Assembly: GCF_000001735.4 (NCBI RefSeq)
Contig: NC_003076.8
Coordinates: 7,812,001 to 7,876,000, forward strand
Origin: Arabidopsis thaliana
Taxonomy: Eukaryota; Streptophyta; Magnoliopsida; Brassicales; Brassicaceae
Length of the DNA: 64,000 bases
Direction: 5' to 3'
Positions within the stretch are counted from its first letter, which is position 1; every line of letters starts with the position of its first letter. A program made the position numbers and the translations under genes. Under the pieces are notes generated by a model, which was not told the DNA's origin, did no database searches, and saw only the letters and a list, made by a program, of their open reading frames with translations. Below are positions 47,388 through 58,718 of the stretch, one piece after another.

Positions 47388-49599
47388 GTATGGGTCATCA
47401 AGCCACCTAGATAAAGCTACTTTCTTTTGTGGGCATATGTACTCTGTTTGGCTTAGGTTTACAACTACTAAATCCTGTTATGACACAGTTTTGTCTAAAG
47501 TAAATTTCAGTAACTGATGAAATGTTTTAGGTTTTTGCTTTTGATTTTCCAAATAACAAAACAACTTAGGAGTGCAAATTAAAAGGCCTAGTTGCAATAT
47601 ATCTTCTTCCATTCCTTTAATTCGAAATTAAGAAGCTATTTACGAATTGATGATTCATCGGTCAACAATGGCCTTAATTTCTTAAAGGTTAAATCACATG
47701 CTAAAGTTATAATATTAGAGATCCCAAAAAAGGAAGTAAAAATGATCACACGGAATGACGACATGACGTTAGACTCCGACAAACTTTATTACCTACAAGT
47801 TGGCAAAATCTTATGTGTATATTTTGTTATGAGTATGTTTTATTTTTGGTCGATTTGTTAATGTAATAGTGATGTATCTACGTGGAAATGACAATGCATG
47901 GACGAGCGTGCATGGCAGGGCCAACCCATGTACATGCACGAATGTCTGGAATCCTCCAGTGATGACCAAATATTTCTTTTAGGCTAAGGAAACAAGTTTC
48001 TAACGTCATATTTCAGCACCTTTTTATTTTCAGTTGATATACTTTTAGTGTCAAATTCCATCACAGATGTCGGAATCAACATATTAACGATTACAGGATA
48101 AAGTATTTAATTACAGCTTTGAATGTGATCCGTCATGCCCTACTGATTTATTGACTCTTCTTTTGCCCTTTCTTTGTAGGGCAACCTTTTTTTTGTTTTC
48201 ACTTTTTCTTTCACAAATCAACCATTTTTCTCACAAAGTCGTTTTTTTTGCTTAATTTTTTTTTGTGTCGACATACATATTCAATATTGCTCTTATAATA
48301 TAGTCAAAATATCTTATCCGGCCGACGACAAAGGACATGGACCCCGATCAAGATGAACAGTATAGTCTAGAAAGCTTGAATAGTGTATGCCGGTTATAAA
48401 TATTATGGTTATGTATGTATTAAATTGATAGTTCCTTTAACAACTTTAATGCACAAAAAGAACGATAAGTTAAATTGTTTTTAGTTATTTCTAGTTGTTA
48501 AGAGCGATCATACCATATTTTCTTAGAATAGTTAGATTCTTTCTTTGAATTCAATGTCTTTATAAACAACTACCGGCCGATCGAAATAATTCGAGTCTCA
48601 ACAACTAACTAATCATTCCTTTATGCCTTTCATAAATACATGTACCTAGCGATTCATAATCATCTATACCTAAATACAATGCCCGCTAAATTTTATCTTG
48701 TAAACATATATACACCATGTGCATATCACATGGGTGACGAATTGATGAAACAACATCTATACTATATGGTGGGATCCATTTCAAATGGATCTTCTTTTTT
48801 ACTTTTTATATATAAAAAATCAAATATAAGCTATATTTCTTATCTTAGCATGAACTAAAAGAAATAAAGACATCAGAAAGTCACAATGCCAACGCGGAAA
48901 GCTCCAAAGCCACGACGTTCCCTTCTGCATGACTCAATTTGCTCTCATATATTCAAAAAGCGTTACGTAATATATTTTGATTTCATTTTTTCTTGTTTCA
49001 TGTTCCAGTTAATTAGGAAACATATCTTATCTCCTATACATGTAAAAGATATATGTGAAAAAAACTAAAATCAGGCTAACAAAAAAGAAGGAAAAGAAAA
49101 GCTTCATGTTTTGCCAACTTGTATGTAAAAAAGCTCGTCGGATCTAACTCTATCGTCATCTCTGTGATCATCTTTTTTTTCTTACTTTGCTTTTGTTTTG
49201 GTATCTCTAATATACAAAAAGATTTTATGTTTAAGCGATCACTTTCTGGTGTGTGTAGCAGGCTGAAAAAATGGATTATTTTAGTGTGACACCAAGTAAA
49301 TATTTGTTTTGGACATGATGATTATGCTTGAGAACAAACTTGAAACAATGGTAAAATCTAAACTACCGACAATGATAAAGAAAGTACCAACAACATGTTG
49401 AGCTAAAACATTTCATCAGTTATTGAACTTAGTTTGGAAATAATATCACAAACAAGGACTTGGTAGTTGTAAAACCTTTCTTTATATATCTCTCCTTTAA
49501 CTAGAAGATTTTTTTATCTCGCAAAAGCAAAACAAAGCATATGCTTGATCTTCTTCTATTTGCTTTTAACCCCAAAGAAAGTGGCTTTTTCTCTGTCTT
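47388..49599. other. Spacer between divergent GEM-like copies A and B
   Basis: Upstream DNA of copy A to about 47861, then the outer left arm of the inverted repeat. Open frames at 48640 and 48886 are by-products; the equivalent places in the right arm do not keep frame. Confidence 0.5.
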
Positions 49600-49611
49600 G
49601 ATGACCCATCC

Positions 49612-49706
49612 ATGACTCATCCTTTACCACAAAGATCTCTTATCAACGATTCAATGCTTTGTTTTCAACTGCCACTTGTTTCTTTGTATTTCCCTTTAAA
49701 TACCTT
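49612..49706 (+). promoter_or_regulatory. GEML7 promoter: ATGACTCAT box and TATA-like box
   Basis: ATGACTCAT at 49612-49620 and CTTTAAATACC at about 49694-49704, in the same order and spacing relative to the ATG (49817) as in the paralogues. Confidence 0.6.
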
Positions 49707-49816
49707 CCCACCAACACGGTTTCATCATCAACCCTCACTCACAATTTCTCTCTCTCTCTCTCGTTCTCACAAGATCAAGAATATCAAGAAACAAGATCAC
49801 TTCTCAATCCTCGAAG

Positions 49817-50449
49817 ATGACATTGAGCAGAGTTCATCAACAAGTTATTGCATTTCCTGCTGTCAATACTGCTCCGGTGGGTTACTTGCCTGATCCAGCT
49901 TCCATCAACAAGCTTCAAATCCCAACTTCTTCAAAGGTTTCGATGCTTCAAAAGAAGAAAACCGATAGCTTCACAAACGGAGCAAGAGATCAGGACAAGT
50001 TAGGACCCAAGCTAACCGAAACAGTAAAGAGAAAGCTATCCTTGGGAGCTAAGATCCTTCAAATGGGAGGCTTAGAGAAGATCTATAAGCGACTCTTCAA
50101 GGTCTGCGATAAAGAGAAACTCTTCAAGGCGTACCAATGTTACCTATCGACAACAGAAGGTTCCATTGCGGGCCTGCTCTTCATCTCATCAAAGAAGATT
50201 GCCTTCTGTAGCGAAAGATCGATCAAGGTGACTTCTCCTCAAGGAGATCTCACTAGGGTTCACTACAAAGTCTCAATCCCCTTGTGCAAGATCAATGGAG
50301 TGAACCAGAGTCAGAACACGAAGAAACCATCTCAGAGGTACCTAGAAGTAGTCACAGTCGATAACTATGACTTCTGGTTCATGGGATTCGTGAGCTACCA
50401 GAAAGCTTTCAACTGTCTCGAGAAAGCGCTAAACGAGGATGAGCAATAA
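49817..50449 (+). CDS. GEML7: GEM-like GRAM-domain protein, copy B
   Basis: Single-exon GRAM-domain protein, 210 residues, nearly the same as copies A and C. Same start (MTLSRVHQQVIAFPA) and end (YQKAFNCLEKALNEDEQ). It lacks about eight residues (YLTGKGKS-like) before MLQKKKTDS, and so is the shortest copy, with part of the basic patch lost. Runs away from copy A and towards copy C. Role as for the family; substrate or partner unknown. Confidence 0.92.
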   Translation: MTLSRVHQQVIAFPAVNTAPVGYLPDPASINKLQIPTSSKVSMLQKKKTDSFTNGARDQDKLGPKLTETVKRKLSLGAKILQMGGLEKIYKRLFKVCDKEKLFKAYQCYLSTTEGSIAGLLFISSKKIAFCSERSIKVTSPQGDLTRVHYKVSIPLCKINGVNQSQNTKKPSQRYLEVVTVDNYDFWFMGFVSYQKAFNCLEKALNEDEQ

Positions 50450-51541
50450 ACGGAGGAGCTACTAATTAGTGCATGGTGGAAAAAGAAATATATCATTTCT
50501 ATTTTCACCTGTTTCAATCAGGGAATGTTAGGAGAGAACCTAGTAGAGACTGACAATATTGTTTGTACAAACTCAATTCTTATTTTCATTGTATTTTGCT
50601 TTTTGGTTTCTATTGTAGAAACGAGAAAGAAATTAATATACTTAGCCGATTTCATCAGTTTTCCTTAATAAATAGTTTTCTTTTGCACCAAATTACATGT
50701 CAAAAGAAGTGTCATGGTACTACTTATACGAAAAGTAACAACGAACCACATATATGTTGTCTGTTTTGTTAATATCAGAGATAGTAACACAGAGACATGA
50801 CTCTGAAATAATTAAAAATTACCAAGTCAAGATTTGTGTTATTTTTAGTTTGAATTTACAAGTTTCAATATTGAATCTGGCTCTTATATTTAATCACTAT
50901 TTCTTGGCTTACAAGTTACAATGAGGCACAGTAGCCCTATTCAGTAACTTAGTCTATACAACAAAATTGAGCGGCATAATTAGTAGATAATTTATCGTCC
51001 TTCAGTAATATTTTTTTTTTTGTAGATGATTCGCCATCACTGTTGATTAACAATATAATTGGATTCTTATACTAATATATTAAGATTGTTTTTGTTCATC
51101 TTTGATTTATTTTTGTTCCTCCTTCTGGAGATTTATTGATGGTTTCTTCTCTCAGGGGAAGATTGAGATAATGGGTCTCAAATTTTCTAAGATCAAGATT
51201 ATGAAATGGTCTTATGTACTCATTACTTATATTTTATTCCCATGGTACATGTTTTTTTTCTCTGTATTATTCTTCTTTTGTTATATTGTGGTGTAAAAAA
51301 GGACAGTGAATTGGGAAAACAGATGAGATCAACTAAATATATTCAAATCTCTTGCTCATGTTAACGATGAAGAACAAAAGAGATATAAGAAAAGAAAAAA
51401 AATGAGTTTGTACAATATTGTCAATGGTTTCTAGGGCATTTCCTAACATAATCTGATTGAAGTAGGTTAAAGTGAAATGAAATATTTCCTCTTTTACCCA
51501 CACTAATTAGCTCCTCAATGGAAGCAATATATCTTGGCTTA
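50450..51541. other. Centre of the inverted repeat (spacer)
   Basis: 3' flanks of copies B and C (shared blocks such as TTGTACAAACTC and AAATATTTC/ATATATCATTTC) and about 1 kb of unique AT-rich DNA. No gene seen; the open frame at 51102 is hydrophobic and low-complexity. Confidence 0.5.
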
Positions 51542-52201
51542 TCATTGCTTGAAGCTAAGAGAAAGCGCTTGCTCGAGGCAGTTGAAAGCTTTTTGGTAGC
51601 TCAAGAATCCCATGAACCAGAAGTCAAAGCCGTCGACCGTGACTACTTCAAGGTACTTCTGAGATGGCTTCGTTGTGTTTTGACTCTGGTTCACTCCATT
51701 GATCTTGCACAAGGGGATTGAGACTTTGTAGTGAACCCTATTGAGCTCTCCTTGAGGAGAAGCCACCTTGATCGATCTTTCGCTGCAGAATGCAATTTTC
51801 TTTGATGATATGAAGAGTAGGCCAGCGATGGGACCTGCGGTTGTGGATAGGTAGCATTGGTACGCCTTGAAGAGTTTCTCTTCATCGCTGACCTTAAAGA
51901 GTCGTTTATAGATCTTCTCTAAGCCTCCCATTTGAAGGATCCTAGCTCCCAAGGATAGTTTTCTCTTGACTGTTTCGGTTAGCTTTGGTCCTAACTTGTC
52001 CTGATCTCTAACTCCGTTTGTGAAGCTATCGTTTTTCTTCTTTCGTAGCATCGATTTTCCTTTGCCTGTTAGAAAAGAAAACTTTGAAGAAGTTGGGATT
52101 TGAAGCTTGTTGATGGAAGCTGGATCAGGCAAGTAACCCGCCGGAGAAGTCTTGACGGCAGGAAATGTAATGAGTTGTTGGTGAACTCTGCTCAATGTCA
52201 T
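51542..52201 (-). CDS. GEML8: GEM-like GRAM-domain protein, copy C
   Basis: Single-exon GRAM-domain protein of 219 residues, tail-to-tail with copy B. N-terminus MTLSRVHQQLITFPAVKTSP, basic patch KGKSMLRKKKNDS, GRAM domain about 100-178 (YQCYLSTTAGPIAGLLFISS), and a diverged C-terminus (NCLEQALSLSFKQ in place of EKALNNDEQ). The alternative ending comes from changes in the last ten codons. The start is the first in-frame ATG after the TATA-like box at 52301-52310. Confidence 0.92.
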   Translation of the reverse strand: MTLSRVHQQLITFPAVKTSPAGYLPDPASINKLQIPTSSKFSFLTGKGKSMLRKKKNDSFTNGVRDQDKLGPKLTETVKRKLSLGARILQMGGLEKIYKRLFKVSDEEKLFKAYQCYLSTTAGPIAGLLFISSKKIAFCSERSIKVASPQGELNRVHYKVSIPLCKINGVNQSQNTTKPSQKYLEVVTVDGFDFWFMGFLSYQKAFNCLEQALSLSFKQ

Positions 52202-52300
52202 CTTGGAGAATTGAGTAGTGATCTTGATTCTTGATTTTGTGAAAGAGTAAGAGAGAGAGATTGTGAGTGATGGTTGATGATTAACCGTGTAAGTGGGAAG

Positions 52301-52395
52301 GTATTTAAAGGGAAAGACAAAGAGACAAGAGGCAGTTGAAACAAAATACTTAATCGTTGAGACTTAAGAACCTTTGTGGTAAAGTGATGAGTCAT
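52301..52395 (-). promoter_or_regulatory. GEML8 promoter: TATA-like box and ATGACTCAT box
   Basis: CTTTAAATAC at 52301-52310 and ATGACTCAT at 52387-52395, conserved with the other two copies. Confidence 0.6.
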
Positions 52396-55239
52396 GTATG
52401 GGTCATCAAGTCACATAGATAAAGCTACTTTCTTTGGAGGCATATACTCTGTTTGCCTTCTTTTTTTAAGGGAAACAAAACCATTTAGACATGCATATAG
52501 ATAAAGGAGAACATAACTAAAGTTTTTTGTAACTACCAAATCCGTGTTATGACACAATTTTGTCTAAAGTAACTTCAGTAACTACCGAAATGTTCCAAAT
52601 AATAAAACAAATTTAGGAGTAATTAAGAACGTCTCTATATATGGATCTTCTTCAAATATCTTGATATTCCTTTTCAATGTTTCTCTTTAAAATTTGAAAC
52701 TTGGAAGATGCCATTTACAAAAATTAATGATCCATTGATCGACATAAAAACTCAAATCACATTTAAAAGTTGATTTGAGAGATGCCTAAATAAAAGATGA
52801 TCACACGGAATGACGTTACACTCCTAGCTTTTTTACCTAGAAGTTGGCAAAACATGCCAAGCTTTTAATATTTAGGGTGATTTTAGTTTTCCACATATAT
52901 ATATAGGAGATAAGATATGTTTCCTAATTAAAAGAAACATGCATGAGACAAGAGAAATAAAAAAATCAAAATATTACGTAACACTTGTTGTGAATATGTG
53001 AGAGCAAATTGAGTCATGCAGAAGGGGACGTCGTGGCTTTGAAGCTTTCCGCGTTGGCATTGTGTAAACTTTATGATGCCTTTATTCTTTTATTTTCATG
53101 CTAACTTTTAACAAAGATCGGTTATACTTGATTTATATAATATATACAAAGCAATAAAGAAGCAAAACAAATAGTTAAATAGAAACACAAAAAGAAGATC
53201 CATTTGAAATGGATCCCATAAAATATTAGATGTAGTAGGATCAATTCGTCACCCATGTGATATGCACATACCTATATAGTTAATGGAGATATATTTTAGA
53301 ACATGTATATACTATAAAACTGAGTGGACATTGTATTTAAATGTAGAAGATTGTAACTTATAAATAGGTATATGTATTTATGAAAAGCACAGAGGCGAAC
53401 GATTAGATAGTTGTCAAGACGTGAATGATTCGGTAGTTGTTATAGTTGTTAGAATCAAAGAAAGGATATGTATGCATTGTTTGTTCCCAATGTGGTTAAT
53501 CTTCATTGAGAGTTGATCGAAAAAAAATTATATAATAAATTGTATATGTAATTATTCTATCAGTAGTTGAAATATTTTAATAAAATTAATATACTATTTG
53601 TGAAAAATATAATTATATACTATCTGAATTTATCGTTCAATGTTTAATTTGCATTACCTTAAGCATCAATCATCCATTAAACGATAATAACCCTGAGAAT
53701 TGTCAGTTATAATAATGAACCATATTGTTTCTAGCATATCGCAACCATAGAGCTATACAGTCTTCGTCACTTTTGGGGTCCATGTCCTTAGTCGGATAAG
53801 ATATTTTGACTATATTATTATACGAGCAAAATTTAAATTCATGAGTCAAAAAATACTTTGTTGGCAAAATGGTTTTGATTGGACAAACAAAAGTTACGCG
53901 AATAAAAGAAGAGTCCATATTGGTTGGACAAGAACGGATCATATTCAAATATGTAATTAAATAGTTTATCTAATCGTTGATATATGATGGGATTTGACAT
54001 AAACAAAGACGTAAAATAAAGGGTCGAAATTGTGATGTGGGAGACATTTTGCCTTAGCCTTAAAGAAAGATTTGGTGATTGGAGGATTTCTAGGGCTTTT
54101 CTGGCATGCAAATGGGTTTGGCCTTGCCATGCACCACTGTTCTGACTCCTGTGCATTGTCATTCCACGTATTACTATAATACCAAAATAATATTAAAGAC
54201 ATTCAAATAAATATAAATGAAAATATTACTTATCATTATAACAATATTGTATAATATTTTATCAGAAATATAGTGTAATTGATGAATTGTATTTAGTCAA
54301 GTGGTTAACTGTTCACCTTTATAGCTTCCTAATAGTTTGACTCTATTAAATCACATTATTTTGCAAGTAAAAAGAATTTGGTTATGGATCAGATTTTGTT
54401 AATCTAATGATGCTAAAAAAAAATAGGTAGAATAGTGCTATTACTTTTTTCTGAAAATGGGCAATATATTGATTATGTTCACATAGACTGAAAATAACAA
54501 TATTAAATACTATTAAATATGCCATATTAAGAAAAATATTGAATAATACTTTAAAAAATTAATTTGTTACCAAAAAAGAAAAGAAGAAAATTTAGCTTTT
54601 TCCCCTTGGATTTGTTTTTCATTCTCTTCTTAGTTTTACATTGATTTATTTCTCACATTTCTGAAACTCTTTGCTTATATCTTGAAATTCCCAAAAATAT
54701 TTATAAGAAAGAAAGTAAAAAAAGAAAACTTCATTAACAAAATGAATGGGAGAGTTAGAACTAATTTTGAGAGGTTTCTCGAATGTTCATCTCCACGTGT
54801 CCCGATTCAATTTTATACTCAGGTAACTTATGTTTAATTGTTTATTTTATCTTATTTTTACATAAAAATTGTTTTAACGAACATTCTCGAATCTAATTTT
54901 AAAAAATTTCTCGAACGTTCATCTCCACGTGTCTCTGATCATTATTATATTAATTTAAAGATATATTTATTTGTTTTTCCCATCATTTTGTACAAAATGT
55001 TGTTTGAACAAACATTCTCAAATCCAACAAAAATAATCTAATTCTTTCACTTACAGAAATTTGAAGCAACTAAAATTTACAAAAATAAACCATTTTTAAG
55101 AAGCAAAGAACAATTACATTATAAAAAAGGTAGAATAAATCAAACCCACCAACATATTTCTTCAACTGCTTTTCTTGGGTTAAATTACTCTCTGGTTAAA
55201 ACCACGTTTACTGTATTAGATCTCGTTTCAATTCTCTAG
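52396..55239. other. Outer right arm of the duplication and spacer to DUF789 gene
   Basis: To about 54182 this is the right arm of the inverted repeat, without genes. After that comes AT-rich spacer with a two-unit tandem repeat (54760-55030). Confidence 0.5.
54760..55030 (+). repeat. Two-copy tandem repeat, about 130 bp each
   Basis: Units at about 54760-54889 and 54890-55022 share CTAATTTT, TTTCTCGAA(T/C)GTTCATCTCC, ACGTGTC, and a closing GTTTTAACGAACATTCTCGA-like end. It lies upstream of the DUF789 gene. ACGTGTC in each unit is an ABRE-like word. Confidence 0.75.
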
Positions 55240-58098
55240 ATGGATTTTCATTTTAAGATCGATCTTCCTTGTGCTCTGGTAATTTTGATTTTCCATTCTT
55301 TGATAATAAACGAAAACGCATTCGATTGGTCAAAAGTCTGAAAGATAATGCCACAGTGGTAAAAAGACTAATAAAGTACGTTTAATTAGTCGTTGACATT
55401 ATTACCAAGATTTGTATGCTTTCTGCTTTTTTATTATTACAAGATCTTAGCCAACATTGACTAGTTTGTATTTAAAACCCCATATCTAATACTTTTCAGC
55501 AACAATTTTTTTTTAAAATCTGTCTTTTATATTTTAAATCATAAAAAGTAAGTAAATAAAAGTTAGAAACATGGGGTAATTTAGATTAAATTATCTTTAG
55601 CAAGAAAAATTTAGATTGAGTAACAATATAGAGGGTCAGTTTCAAATCATTCAGTAAGGTGGAATTTGCAATGATGGGTTGATTAAGATTAAATTATCAG
55701 TTCAAAGTTAAACAAATGGAAACAATTGGGGTACCTTTTAAGAAATTTAAAACTTATGTCTTTTACCGAATATATATATATAACTTTATTCCAACCCGGT
55801 TTAAGGATCCGAATAGCGTAGTCGGGTTATAAATGTAAACCCCAATTTCAAAATCTGTTTTGCAGGCAAGGGGATCGTCTTCTTCTTCACCAATAGCTTT
55901 GGGAGCTATTGAAGAAGAAGAAGTGAGAAAGCCTCGCATCGTCCTCAATGATATTTGGTCTGCCTGTAAAAACTGGAGCACTGTTGGTATCGAAGTCCCT
56001 CTTTCGCTGGAAAACTTCGACTCCGATGTTAAACAGTACTATAATCCTTCACTCTCCGCCATTCAGATCTTTACCATCAAACCCTTCTCTGATGATTCAA
56101 GGTTCAATTTTCTGTTTTCTCTCACCACCATTTTGTGTCTTATTGCTTCATGGGTGACAATATTTGATGTGAAAGTTTGTGCCTTTATAACAAAGGCCTG
56201 ATGGCTTAAGAGCTAGAAAGTTTATGCCTTTTTTTTATTTCCTCAAGGCTCTTATGTGTTTGTTTACATTGCTAACGTTTTCTTCTTGTTTATTATTAGA
56301 AATTTGGTTATTGTAGTGTACTTCTTTCAAGTAATTTGATTATGAATGTAGGAGCTCTGCCATTGGGATAGATGGTACAGAGACAGGATCTGCTATAACT
56401 GACTCTGACAGCAACGGCAAGCTTCAGTGTTTGGATGCTGGTGACTTGGGCTACCTTTATTTTCAATATAATGAGGTAGAAAGGCCATTTGATAGGTTTC
56501 CTCTCACTTTCAAGGTATCTTATAATTATCTCTATTTCGTTTTTTATGTTGGATTGATTCTCCAAATTCATTGGTTAGTAGAGAGTGGTTTTTGTTTACT
56601 TGTCTATGTATTTTGTAGATGGCTGACCTAGCTGAGGAGCACACTGGACTGTCTAGTCTGACGAGTTCAGATCTTTCTCCAAATAGCTGGATTTCGATAG
56701 CTTGGTATGTCGAGTTTTCTATTATCTTATTCAGTTTTAGCTTCTTCTTTGATTAGTTAATTGCTCACCGTGTGCCCGTGAGAGATATTTCTATATTAGT
56801 CCGTCATTTCACATCAACTTTCTTTCATATGATTCACACATTCTTCCCATGATGTATGTATACATGATGTTAGTTATTGTCTTCAAATGAATTAACTTAA
56901 ACGTAAATCGTAACTGAGCTAATGTTGAATAGGAATATGGAATTATTATAGGTATCCCATTTATCCAATTCCACCAGTGATAGGCGTGGACGGGATATCT
57001 GCCGCTTTCCTAACGTACCATTTATTGAAGCCAAACTTTCCAGGTACTTTGGTCATTTGAGAATTAACATTACCTTTTCAACCCAAGCGTATACGGAAGC
57101 TATATAATGTGCCTGCTAAATTATCAAGCATGTGCTTTTGAGTATTCAAGTGTTTTGTATAGTAATACTTCGACATATTTACACATATAATTCCGGTACT
57201 GTGTTCTTGTTAATTTGTATGTTACGTTGGCGAAATTTATCGATATTGGTTGATTTCTAGTAGTACTTTATTCATGGGAGAATTTAAGGATTATGATTGT
57301 ATTTACTTATTTAGGGTTCTTTATTTAATAAGTTATTGAAGAGCAGTAGGTATTCCTAGTTGGCGTAGTAATGAGTTTTCCTTTCTGGGAGGGATCGAAC
57401 TGGTAGAAAAAAATACCGTGCAAAGGTAGTTACTAGTTGGAGATGTTCTTTTCAAGTCTTTACTCTATCACAGTGTCGCTTGGATATAGAGAAAAGTTAT
57501 GCATCTGTTTTGGTATTAATTTCTTGTGGATTGTAAGAGATGGAGAAGTTGCATCTTTGGCGCAACGGTCTTACCAATCCTAGCCACTATTTTCTCTGCA
57601 TAAAAGTCTTATCTTTAGTTTCCAAGTACTTCTTCCTGTTTGTACAGACACTTACTTCCTTTTAGCCTGAGCTTGATTCTATTATCTTAGAGCAGACTCA
57701 GTTCTTTAGTAAGTACAACTAGTCAAACTTCTCTGGTGATCGTATTGGTGTTAAAATCATAATCTTTTTGGTTTTATAAGCAAGTGTTTGATTGATGACA
57801 TTTTTCGTGTTTCTTAGATCTAAACTAGTTTTTTTCTTGTGATTTCTCAGAAACAATTGGTAAGGATGATAAGGGGAATGAACAAGGAGAGTCAAGTACA
57901 CCAGAAGTTCTACTTCCTCCATTTGGAGCAATGACTTACAAGGCCTTTGGTAACCTGTGGATGATGCCTGGGACATCAGATTATCAGAACAGAGAGATGA
58001 ATGAAGAATCTGCTGACTCGTGGCTGAGAAAACGCGGCTTCTCCCACAGCGATTTCAACTTCTTTATGTCCCGTAAGTTTTACGGCGGACCCTATTAA
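55240..58098 (+). CDS. DUF789 family protein
   Basis: Plant-specific DUF789 protein of unknown function. Six exons: 55240-55278, 55866-56101, 56352-56514, 56619-56704, 56952-57043 and 57851-58098; 287 residues. Family features visible: LNDIWSACKNWSTVGIEVPL, an acidic central part, DLGYLYFQYNEVERPFDRFP, WISIAWYPIYPIPPVIGV, and the C-terminal HSDFNFFMSRKFYGGPY. A TAG lies directly before the ATG at 55240 in frame, so no longer N-terminus is possible through this exon, but a different first exon cannot be excluded (I recall a slightly longer annotated protein). Exon 1 encodes only 13 residues. No localisation signal is obvious. Probably At5g23380. Confidence 0.88.
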
Positions 58099-58177
58099 TG
58101 CCATCTTGCAGGTGAAATGCTAAGCCTAACAATGGAGTCTTATCATCATAAAAAAACATTTATGCTGTAAAACATTC

Positions 58178-58242
<65 letters not shown>

Positions 58243-58718
58243 TCTCTGACTTTGGATTCTGCTGTTCTTTACTTTTGAGGATTATTTTTCTTAAAATTTG
58301 TCAAGAGGATGGTTTACTTGCTAATATTGGGGGTCAACAAAATTTAAGACTCTATTTTATAAGATTTTCATCTATTTATCTCCAAACATTTGGTAAGATG
58401 GGTAAACGGAGGGAATGAAGTCTGGATAATGCAATTCCTAACATGACCTTCAATAAAAATGGTATAATCGGAAATGTTTAGCCAAATTCGACATCTAGTC
58501 GAGTTAATTATTTGTGACATTACTTTGCCAATTGAAGAACTTGTTTTTGTCAAACTGGGTAGTTAAAAGTCAAAAAACGAGTTAGTTCGTCTCATATTTA
58601 TGAATAAACCCGAATCTTACTTAAAAAGGGGAAAAAAAAAGAAGAAGAATAAAAAATTCTAATATCAAAACAATATGTCTAGAAAGAGAGACAATGCGTG
58701 TGAGAGAATTGAAAAGTG
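58099..58718. other. Convergent 3' flanks of DUF789 and DUF639 genes
   Basis: Holds a long (TC)n microsatellite just after the DUF789 stop and AT-rich spacer. No gene seen. Confidence 0.6.
58181..58247. repeat. (TC)n microsatellite
   Basis: About 33 dinucleotide units, nearly perfect (one CCC interruption near 58238). About 85 bp after the DUF789 stop codon, so probably in its 3' UTR. Likely polymorphic between accessions. Confidence 0.95.

Larger units (their letters stand above)
47862..54182. repeat. Large imperfect inverted repeat around GEM-like copies B and C
   Basis: Left arm about 47862-50450, right arm about 51510-54182, spacer about 1 kb. Anchor matches on opposite strands: 47880-47990 with 54060-54165 (TGACAATGCA, GTGCATGGCA), 48282-48350 with 53765-53825 (TATAGTCAAAATATCTTATC, GGACATGGACCCC), 48885-49000 with 52970-53070 (TGCCAACGCGGAAAGC, TTACGTAA), 49100-49130 with 52838-52862 (TGTTTTGCCAACTT), and the genes themselves. 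Copy A (about 46345-47861) is a third, direct-orientation partner of the inner right arm. Exact ends need an alignment. Confidence 0.8.

Noticed and set aside
48640-49068. Small frames in the GEM-like spacer
   Set aside because: The equivalent stretch in the other arm has indels that break frame, so protein coding is not conserved even though the DNA is.
53703-54202. Minus-strand frames of 78-107 codons in the right arm
   Set aside because: Three overlapping frames, AT-driven composition, not open in the left arm.
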